A stretch of DNA of 11,214 nt from an uncultured Eubacteriales bacterium (lineage in GTDB: Bacteria; Bacillota; Clostridia; Christensenellales; CAG-917). The notes beneath the pieces were generated by a model. That model was not told the origin of the DNA. It did no database searches and saw nothing but the letters and a program-made list of their open reading frames with translations. Positions 6,327-11,214 of the stretch are shown in pieces. How positions within the stretch are numbered: the first letter of the stretch is position 1; every line of letters begins with the position of its first letter. The DNA lies in assembly GCA_900553825.1 (NCBI GenBank), contig USEV01000019.1, positions 1-11,214 of the forward strand, given 5' to 3'. Made by a program: the position numbers and the translations under genes.

Positions 6327-6604
6327 GGTTTCCTCCACCCGAATACTAGCACAAAATCCCCTGCCGCAACGCGATGCGACAAACCCTCCGAAAAGCGGGC
6401 ACAATCCCTTTCCAACCGAAGAAATTTTCCGTCGCGCGGCACGATTTTCGGGCTTTCGGCACCATATCTCACGAACGGAAAATTTCGACGACGAACGCCG
6501 AATCAACGCCACGCCCCGACCTTTTCGCCGCTTTTGCGCGCACGCCCGCGGTCGCCGTCTTTCCCCGTCGGACGGGGGGGAAAATTAAATTCGTTCCTTT
6601 GCAA
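6327..6604. other. Gene-free region between divergent genes, with structured DNA
   Basis: No credible gene is visible. The stretch contains a perfect 12-bp inverted repeat (6421-6432 and 6475-6486, listed separately) and a short palindromic hairpin CCCCGT-CGG-ACGGGG (6563-6577) continuing into a run of seven G. It ends in an AT-rich block just before the promoter at 6605. Open frames across it have skewed composition and no convincing starts. Confidence 0.5.
6421..6486. repeat. 12-bp perfect inverted repeat with 42-base spacer
   Basis: GAAATTTTCCGT (6421-6432) is the exact reverse complement of ACGGAAAATTTC (6475-6486). The 42-base interior is GC-rich and carries TTTTCGGG and CTTTCGG, resembling the units in the repeat array near 7600. 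The element is 66 bases long. It has no T-tract typical of a terminator and no obvious target-site duplication. It could be a structured RNA, a paired operator or a tiny repeat element. Confidence 0.7.
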
Positions 6605-6633
6605 TTGACTTTGCTGTCATAAGCCGCTATAAT
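6605..6633 (+). promoter_or_regulatory. Consensus sigma-A promoter for the zinc-ribbon membrane gene
   Basis: TTGACT (6605-6610) matches 5 of 6 at -35, the spacer is 17 bases, and TATAAT (6628-6633) is a perfect -10. A second TATAAT (6641-6646) follows 13 bases later and could give an alternative start. Predicted leader from the first start is about 27 bases, with AAGGAG at 6655-6660 placed 6 bases before the ATG. Confidence 0.85.
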
Positions 6634-6666
6634 ATGTGTGTATAATATCCCGATAAGGAGACGATT

Positions 6667-7536
6667 ATGTACACCAGATGCCCCAGTTGCAGAGCTGAGA
6701 TATGCTTCCAGCCCCCTGCCAACGCAGCAAATCTGCCCGACGGCTACAAGCACCGCATCAAGTGCCCCAGCTGCGGCGTGACCATAGGAGTCAAACTGCC
6801 CAACCGTGACGCAATCGCCTCGGTTCAGCCCACTTTTACTCCGCAAAATCCCAACGCCTATTCCCCCGAGCCCATCTACAACGCGGGGGCGGCGACCGTG
6901 GCGCAGGACGACAAGCAGGCCAGGCGCGAGGCACGCGCACTCGCAAACGCCAACAAGAAGACCGGCCTTTCCAGGAACATCGCAATGCTCGTGTTCGCGG
7001 TGTTGCTGCTCGCCTGCTCCGTTGTGGGATACTTTGTTTCGCAGGGCAACATAGACCTTGAAATCCTCGGCGGCCTCGCGTTCTTCGACGGCGTCAGCGT
7101 GCTCAAGGACATCGCCGCAAACGGCGACATCTATTCCATGCTCTTCGACGCAAGCGTCGCAAACGGGCTCGTCACCGTGCTCCCCGCGATATTCTTCCTC
7201 GCAACCCTGCTCGTTGCGGCGATAGCAATCGTGTCCATGTTCATCAAGAAATACGGCAGATTGCTCAACCTCATCCTCGCGCTCGGGCTCACGGCGGTGT
7301 CGGCTTGCATTCTCTTCGCCCCCTTCGTCGCGGCGGAAGACGGCATGCTCGGCGGCACGGCTTCGCTGCTCTACATCCTCGCCCTCGGCGAAGACGGCGC
7401 ACTCTCGATCGGAAACTACTTCATGAACCTCATCGAGGCGCAGTTCTATCTCATCCTTGTGCCCGTGGCACTCGGCATCATCCACATCATCGCCTCGCTG
7501 GTGTGCCTGAAATCCATGAAAAAGAAAGTCGCGTAA
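6667..7536 (+). CDS. Zinc-ribbon membrane protein of unknown function
   Basis: The 289-residue product starts with a four-cysteine zinc ribbon (C5-P-S-C8 and C33-P-S-C36), with an extra C13. A hydrophilic linker (about 45-100) follows, rich in Pro/Asn then Lys/Arg/Ala. Four hydrophobic helices come next, near 105-123, 167-192, 200-221 and 258-281; the protein ends in SMKKKVA. There is no signal peptide, so the ribbon should face the cytoplasm and the helices anchor it in the inner membrane. The 125-165 region between helices 1 and 2 would then be outside. Such proteins are common in Firmicutes; their function is unknown. ATG 6667 follows AAGGAG at ideal distance. The gene is monocistronic, with a strong promoter before it and a strong terminator 10 bases after the stop. 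Metal binding is inferred from the cysteine pattern. Confidence 0.85.
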   Translation: MYTRCPSCRAEICFQPPANAANLPDGYKHRIKCPSCGVTIGVKLPNRDAIASVQPTFTPQNPNAYSPEPIYNAGAATVAQDDKQARREARALANANKKTGLSRNIAMLVFAVLLLACSVVGYFVSQGNIDLEILGGLAFFDGVSVLKDIAANGDIYSMLFDASVANGLVTVLPAIFFLATLLVAAIAIVSMFIKKYGRLLNLILALGLTAVSACILFAPFVAAEDGMLGGTASLLYILALGEDGALSIGNYFMNLIEAQFYLILVPVALGIIHIIASLVCLKSMKKKVA

Positions 7537-7546
7537 CGCAGACCCG

Positions 7547-7577
7547 AAAAGCCCCGCCGTTCGGCGGGGCTTTTTTT
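7547..7577 (+). terminator. Strong rho-independent terminator
   Basis: GCCCCGCC (7551-7558) pairs perfectly with GGCGGGGC (7563-7570) around GTTC, and seven T follow (7571-7577). AAAA (7547-7550) lengthens the stem and gives a T-run on the other strand, so it may also end the EamA transcript arriving from the right. Confidence 0.92.
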
Positions 7578-7580
7578 ATG

Positions 7581-7685
7581 CCTTTCGGTGATTCCGCTCC
7601 CTTTTCGGGATTAAGCCTTTTCGGAATAAGCCTTTTCGGGATTTTATGCTTTTTCGGAGATTTCACGCCCTCTTTCGGGGGCTGT
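7581..7685. repeat. Imperfect array of CCTTTTCGG-type units
   Basis: Units of 15-19 bases begin at about 7581, 7600, 7616, 7631 and 7649, with a weaker one near 7668. Each starts with CCTTTTCGG or a close variant, followed by an AT-rich tail such as GATTAAG, AATAAG or GATTTTATG. The array lies between the terminator and the stop of the EamA gene, so it is in that gene's 3' untranslated region, where it reads as repeated CCGAAAAGG. No coding role is likely. Confidence 0.7.
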
Positions 7686-7697
7686 TCAGCGCGGTGC

Positions 7698-8699
7698 TCA
7701 GTCCGCGTCCTCTTGCGGCTCACCCCGTCCGTCCGAACGGATGTACACTTCTTTCCGTCCTTCCGCATTGACGGAGGCAAAGGCGCGCCACCGACCTGCG
7801 CGGAGCACCTCGGGCACCACCTCGGAAAGCACTATCGCCGCAAAGATTATCAAAAAGCCCAACCCCACCTGCAGGGTCAGCCTCTCGCGGTAGAATATCA
7901 TGGAAAACGCGACACCGAACACCGCTTCCAGGCTGAGTATCAGGGAAGCGGAAACGGGGCTTGCGTACTTGACGCCCACATTCATCATCACGAAGCACAC
8001 GCAGGTTGCGAGCACGGTGACATAGACCAGCGAAAGCACAGACTCCGTGGAGAACGAGCTGGGGAAGCTCTCTCCCGTCGCGAAGAAGAATATCATGCAG
8101 ATCAAAAACGCGGTTGCGAACTGAACGACGGTGTAAAGCATGGTGTCCAGCTTTTTGCCGAACTCCCCGACAGCCACGATGTGGAGTGCTAAGAAAAGCC
8201 CGCAGATGAGGGTGTAGCCCTCCCCCTCGAACGAGAACCCGCCGCCGCTCCCGTCCATGCACACGAGCCCTATGCCCGTGACGCAGACCGCCGCCGCGAC
8301 GATGTCGAGGATGCCGGGACGACGCTTCGTCACCGCCCAGCCCATGAAGGGCACCAGGATGCAGTACACCGTGGTGAGGAAGGCGTTTGTGCCCGGCGTG
8401 GTATGCTGAAGCCCCAGCGTCTGAAAGATGTAGGCAAAGGCGAGGAATATCCCCGTCACGCCACCCTTGAAGAGATAACCGAGGTTGAAGAGTTTCCACT
8501 TTTTCCAGCAAATCACGGCGAGCAGCAAAGCGGAAAAGAGGAAGCGGAACGACAAAAGGAAAAAGACGGGGATTTCGTCCAGGGTGTTTTTGAGTATGAA
8601 AAAGCTGCTCCCCCATATAATCGTGGTGAGAAGCAGCAGGACTTTTGCCCCGTTGTGTTTCGTGCTGTCTGAAAGCCGTCTTGACAACACCGTTTTCAC
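7698..8699 (-). CDS. EamA-family (drug/metabolite transporter superfamily) permease
   Basis: The 333-residue product is an integral membrane protein of the DMT superfamily, which exports or imports small metabolites. The first EamA repeat is clear: WGSSFFILKNTLDEIP, then a helix pair ending in AYIFQTLGLQHTTPGTNAFLTT and a P-F-M-G-W helix. The second repeat has the typical end region YASPVSASLILSLEAVFGVAFSM followed by YRERLT. About ten membrane helices fit between residues 18 and 295; the last 40 or so residues are hydrophilic and longer than usual. The start is GTG 8699, with GGGAG at 8711-8707 spaced 7 bases; this ribosome site lies in a small hairpin. The gene follows the HAD gene by 115 bases on the same strand, perhaps one transcript. 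Substrate cannot be read from sequence. Confidence 0.9.
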   Translation of the reverse strand: MKTVLSRRLSDSTKHNGAKVLLLLTTIIWGSSFFILKNTLDEIPVFFLLSFRFLFSALLLAVICWKKWKLFNLGYLFKGGVTGIFLAFAYIFQTLGLQHTTPGTNAFLTTVYCILVPFMGWAVTKRRPGILDIVAAAVCVTGIGLVCMDGSGGGFSFEGEGYTLICGLFLALHIVAVGEFGKKLDTMLYTVVQFATAFLICMIFFFATGESFPSSFSTESVLSLVYVTVLATCVCFVMMNVGVKYASPVSASLILSLEAVFGVAFSMIFYRERLTLQVGLGFLIIFAAIVLSEVVPEVLRAGRWRAFASVNAEGRKEVYIRSDGRGEPQEDAD

Positions 8700-8706
8700 A
8701 CTTTAA

Positions 8707-8720
8707 CTCCCGTTTCGGGA
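8707..8720 (-). promoter_or_regulatory. Hairpin covering the EamA ribosome binding site
   Basis: TCCCG (8708-8712) and CGGGA (8716-8720) form a 5-bp stem with a 3-base loop. In the RNA of the - strand, the second arm contains the GGGA of the Shine-Dalgarno sequence, so folding would hide it. The hairpin is short and its effect is only inferred. Confidence 0.35.
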
Positions 8721-8814
8721 ATTTCCTTTGTTTTTTATTCTCTGTTTTCCGTCCGGGATTCCCGTCCGCCGCGCCCGCCGGAAACGCCTCCGCGCCCTTC
8801 GGTCGCGGGGAAAT

Positions 8815-9486
8815 TCAACGGTCTTTTCCCCCTGCGGAAAAGAGCGGGAGATAATCGCCGAGGTCGTCCGCAAAGGTGTCGCAGACGGAGAGCATATCCT
8901 CCGCGCTGCTGCCGCTTGCCGCGTCGCGCACCCCCGCCACGAAAAAGCCCGCGCGCTTTGCGGTGCGCGCCCCTGTGAGCCCGTCCTCCACGACGGCGCA
9001 ATCCGAGGGCGCGAGCCCAAGTCCTTTCGCCGCGGCGAGATAGACATCGGGGAAACGCTTGTCCCTGCCCGCGTCCTTCACCGTTGCAATCACTTGAAAG
9101 AAGTCCTCCGCACCGTGTCGGGCAAGGCACATTTTGGACAAATCCTCGTCCAGCGCGGTTGCCACTGCCAACCTGCCGCCGCACGCGCGTATGGCGGAGA
9201 GGAGCTCGGTTGTGTGCGGAGTGAGCGACACAACCTCGCCGTATGCCTTTGCCGCCTTTTCTCGCCAGAGTCTTTCCACCTCTCTCTGGTTCAGTCCGAA
9301 GCGCTCCGCCGTGTACGCCGTGCCGCGCGCGATGTCGAGGTGAGTGACCGCCGTGACATAATCGCCCGGCATCTCCTTCCCGAAATGCGCAAGGGTGTCG
9401 GCGTATATCCCGCGCCAGATTCCCGTGGAGGCAAAGAGCGTCCCGTCCAGGTCGAATATATATCCTTTCAGTTTTCCGAAATCCAT
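8815..9486 (-). CDS. HAD-superfamily phosphatase, beta-phosphoglucomutase-like
   Basis: The 223-residue product has all four HAD motifs: I, FDLDGTL (D12 nucleophile, D14 acid/base); II, the Thr in AVATALD; III, the Lys in DKRFPDVYLAAAKGLG; and IV, VVEDGLTG. A helical cap between motifs I and II fits subfamily IA (beta-phosphoglucomutase/Gph-like), cytoplasmic Mg-dependent phosphatases or mutases of sugar phosphates or similar small molecules. ATG 9486 is chosen because the motif-I strand begins a few residues later, as in the family, and GGAG lies 5 bases ahead. The longer frame to GTG 9543 starts at the predicted transcription start. The substrate is unknown; the transporter gene 115 bases downstream might handle a related compound, but nothing in the sequence shows this. 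Confidence 0.9.
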   Translation of the reverse strand: MDFGKLKGYIFDLDGTLFASTGIWRGIYADTLAHFGKEMPGDYVTAVTHLDIARGTAYTAERFGLNQREVERLWREKAAKAYGEVVSLTPHTTELLSAIRACGGRLAVATALDEDLSKMCLARHGAEDFFQVIATVKDAGRDKRFPDVYLAAAKGLGLAPSDCAVVEDGLTGARTAKRAGFFVAGVRDAASGSSAEDMLSVCDTFADDLGDYLPLFSAGGKDR

Positions 9487-9548
9487 TTCCGCTCCGATTC
9501 CCGCCGCCCGCGGGGCGTCCGTCGTGCCCGCGAGCCGCTTCACCCGAC

Positions 9549-9577
9549 ATTATAACTCATGCCCGCACTTTTGCGCC
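9549..9577 (-). promoter_or_regulatory. Possible promoter of the HAD gene (good -10, poor -35)
   Basis: TATAAT is present on the - strand at 9554-9549, giving a predicted start near 9542 and a leader of about 56 bases before ATG 9486. No good -35 hexamer stands 16-18 bases away; TTGGGC (9580-9575) would need a 20-base spacer. It may be a weak or activator-dependent promoter. Confidence 0.45.
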
Positions 9578-9681
9578 CAACGAATTGCCGACTTTCGCAA
9601 GAGGCGCATCGAACACCTTTGCACGAAGCACCACTCTGCCCCTGCCCGACCTTGCCCGCGAGCACGGGGGCGAGCGGACGA

Positions 9682-9735
9682 ACGGACGGACGGGCGACGG
9701 ACGGACGGGCGAACGGGCGAACGGGCGAACGGGCA
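9682..9735 (+). repeat. G-rich tandem repeat with G-quadruplex motif
   Basis: Two perfect head-to-tail copies of ACGGACGGACGGGCG (9682-9696, 9697-9711) are followed by AACGGGCG twice and AACGGGCA (9712-9735). Four GGG runs at 9707-9709, 9715-9717, 9723-9725 and 9731-9733 are separated by identical 5-base loops CGAAC. That fits the canonical intramolecular G-quadruplex pattern on the + strand. A fifth GGG is at 9743-9745. The array lies about 200 bases before the lipoprotein gene, upstream of its predicted promoter. Confidence 0.8.
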
Positions 9736-9838
9736 AGCAAACGGGTGTGAGCGAGCGGACAAGAGTGTAAACGCGGGTGCGAGCGAGCGGGCGAAAATGA
9801 AAAATGGACGGAATATTGAATTCTCATCCAAAGCGCGC

Positions 9839-9867
9839 TTGACTTTTCCCGCGCGTGCGGGCATACT
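9839..9867 (+). promoter_or_regulatory. Likely promoter of the lipoprotein gene, with palindromic spacer
   Basis: TTGACT (9839-9844) matches 5 of 6 at -35, the spacer is 17 bases, and CATACT (9862-9867) matches 4 of 6 at -10. The spacer carries a perfect inverted repeat CCCGC-GCGT-GCGGG (9848-9861), a position where a repressor could sit. The weak -10 suggests that expression may need help or be regulated. Confidence 0.5.
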
Positions 9868-9906
9868 GGAATCCCGAAGAGTGCGCTAAATTCCGCGCTC
9901 CGACCT

Positions 9907-9919
9907 GGGCACTTTGCCC
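9907..9919 (+). promoter_or_regulatory. Small hairpin directly before the lipoprotein ribosome site
   Basis: GGGCA (9907-9911) pairs with TGCCC (9915-9919) around a 3-base loop, two bases before AGGAGG (9922-9927). It does not cover the ribosome site, so it may act as an RNA stabiliser or have no role. Confidence 0.35.
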
Positions 9920-9931
9920 GCAGGAGGAAAT

Positions 9932-11183
9932 ATGAAAGGCAAAAAGATTCTCGTATTCGCGCTTCTGATGTTGCTTGCGCTCCCGCTCGCGCTTGCGGGT
10001 TGCGACGACAAGAACGGCGCAGACAATCAGGGCGGCAACGCCTTCACGGCAACGACCACCCGCCCGGAGAGTTTCAACGACGGGCAGGAGACGCCCACGA
10101 TTTACAAACTGAACTTCACCGACGGCACGCAGAAACTCATCTGCATCTCCGGTCGCCCCAGCTGGCCCGGCGGCGCTCCCGGGGAGGGCTTCGACGCGAG
10201 CATTTCCACTTCTCTGGACGATAACGGCGGGTGCGACGGGCTCGTGTGGAGCGAATATGAAAATTTCTTCGGTCCCAACGCGACACGCGATGAGTATTTG
10301 CGTCCCGCGGGTGCGGAGTATTACGATGCAGTCGTGGCAGGCAGCAGCCTCACGCAGATCAAGGACGAGAACGGCAACTTCATCGACAAATGGATGATGA
10401 CCTATCACGACGACAGGCAGTTCTATGTCATGAAGACATACCTCACCTTCAACGAAGAGGGTCAGATGGAATGGACCGAACCTGTGCGTCTGCTCGGTCA
10501 GGATGACGAGTACAGAAACTACGAAAGAGTGCGTCAGTTCTGCGAGGTGGAAATCCTGCGCTCGCCCGACGGCAAAGAGCTTGCCGCTCTCTTCCGCGCA
10601 AATGCGAAGAAGAGCCTTTCTTATGTGAGCTTCTCCACGGACGAGGGTGAGACCTGGAGCGAGCCCAAGACCGTTGCCGCGGAGCTCACGGGCGAGCGCC
10701 ACAAGGCGGAATACGACCCCGTGACGGGCAAACTCACCATCACCTTCCGCTCCATCTATTACAACGGCAAACCTTCGGACGGCAACTGGTATTCCAAAGG
10801 CTGGCTGGCATGGGTCGGCGATTACGAAGACCTGAAAGCGGGCAGCGAGGGCAAGGGCGATATGCTCATAAAGCTCGCCCACACCTATGGCAGCGCCACC
10901 GAAGCGAGTGAGGAGGCCAACGCGGATACCGGCTATGCCGGGCTCGTGATTTACGATGACGGGCTGGTCGTCACCTGTTCTTACGGCACCTTCTCCCCCG
11001 CCAACGACCCGACCCACGGCAACCAGACTTACATCGTCGCCAAACGGTTCAGCCTTGCGGATCTGCTCGAAAAATTCGAAGGGACCTATTTCGTCGACAT
11101 CTCGCCCTCGAGTGAATCCAACGATTCCTCCGAGATTTACAGCGAGTTTGTCGTCGCGGACAAGTCCACCACCGACCTGACTT
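9932..11183 (+). CDS. Secreted lipoprotein with sialidase-type (BNR/Asp-box) repeats, 3' end missing
   Basis: 417 genuine codons are present, with no stop before the contig end. Residues 1-24 are a lipoprotein signal: KGKK, a hydrophobic stretch, and lipobox L21-A22-G23-C24, so the protein should be anchored outside the membrane by C24. A low-complexity linker follows. The rest resembles a beta-propeller: the Asp-box S235-T-D237-E-G239-E-T241-W242 is exact, and a degenerate one lies at S94 to W106 (DDNGG ... VW). FDASIS (about 88-93) and later YAGLVIYDDG and IVAKRFSLADLL segments also fit sialidase-like blades. Likely binding or hydrolysis of external glycans; true sialidase activity is not shown, and I do not see a clear Arg triad. 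ATG 9932 has AGGAGG just ahead. The reading frame continues into adapter sequence from 11184, and those residues are not real. Confidence 0.85.
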
Positions 11184-11214
11184 CTGTCTCTTATACACAT
11201 CTCCGAGCCCACGA
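11184..11214. other. Nextera transposase adapter left at the contig end (artefact)
   Basis: The last 31 bases begin with CTGTCTCTTATACACATCT, the Illumina Nextera mosaic-end sequence, and continue as CCGAGCCCACGA, the start of the read-2 adapter. This is sequencing-library DNA, not genome. Read on the other strand it gives MGSEMCIRDR, a peptide well known as a contaminant in protein databases. Confidence 0.98.

Noticed and set aside
6563..6577. CCCCGT-CGG-ACGGGG palindrome as a terminator
   Set aside because: It is followed by G and A runs on one strand and A-poor, non-T sequence on the other, so it lacks the U-tract.
6469..7485. A 338-residue frame on the - strand
   Set aside because: Antisense to the zinc-ribbon membrane gene; His/Glu-rich shadow composition.
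9682..9735. CRISPR array
   Set aside because: The units are 8-15 bases, head to tail without unique spacers, and no cas genes are present.
9395..9889. Frames crossing the G-rich tandem repeat (for example repeated RTDGRTG peptides)
   Set aside because: The peptide repeats simply mirror the DNA repeat; no start signal, and the frames run through the predicted lipoprotein promoter.
9824..11212. A 462-residue frame on the - strand starting MGSEMCIRDR
   Set aside because: Its start is translated Nextera adapter, and the rest is antisense to the lipoprotein gene, which has a signal peptide, lipobox, Asp-box and strong ribosome site.

Overview
The window reads as a metagenome-style contig from a GC-rich, endospore-forming member of the Firmicutes, class Clostridia. 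Evidence for this: a yabP-yabQ pair (spore-coat/cortex proteins), strong AGGAGG-type ribosome binding sites, near-consensus sigma-A promoters, and a protein at 394-1041 carrying a C-terminal domain that I recall mainly from uncultured gut Clostridia (inference from memory, not a search). The contig ends in 31 bases of Nextera transposase adapter (11184-11214), so the last gene is cut and its apparent last residues are artificial.

Layout. (1) 1-393: no gene; an orphan hairpin terminator, a second hairpin, and a sigma-A promoter for the next gene. (2) 394-1041 (+): Cys-rich protein of unknown function, ending at a hairpin terminator that probably also serves the operon facing it. (3) 1160-5120 (-): three genes read from one excellent promoter at 5160-5188: an orphan condensation/alcohol-acetyltransferase-like enzyme, a short form of alanyl-tRNA synthetase, and a PHP-type histidinol-phosphatase-like enzyme whose start overlaps the alaS stop by 4 bases. 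(4) 5404-6031 (+): yabP and yabQ behind a sigma-E-like promoter, separated from their usual neighbours. (5) 6018-6326 (-): a 102-residue conserved-looking protein of unknown function, convergent with yabQ. (6) 6667-7536 (+): zinc-ribbon membrane protein with a consensus promoter and a textbook terminator. (7) 7698-9486 (-): an EamA/DMT transporter and a HAD phosphatase of the beta-phosphoglucomutase type. (8) 9932 to the contig end (+): a secreted lipoprotein with a sialidase-type Asp-box, truncated by the adapter.

The genes do not form one obvious pathway. Most are housekeeping, sporulation, transport or surface functions. I do not see a defence system, prophage, transposon, CRISPR array, rRNA or tRNA. 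The most unusual features are the minimal AlaRS (no beta-barrel insert and no C-terminal domain, with a Cys-rich insert), the orphan condensation-type enzyme in front of it, the yabPQ promoter that overlaps its own Shine-Dalgarno sequence, and structured intergenic DNA: a 15-bp/8-bp tandem repeat with a G-quadruplex motif, a 12-bp inverted repeat with a 42-base spacer, and an array of CCTTTTCGG units behind a terminator.
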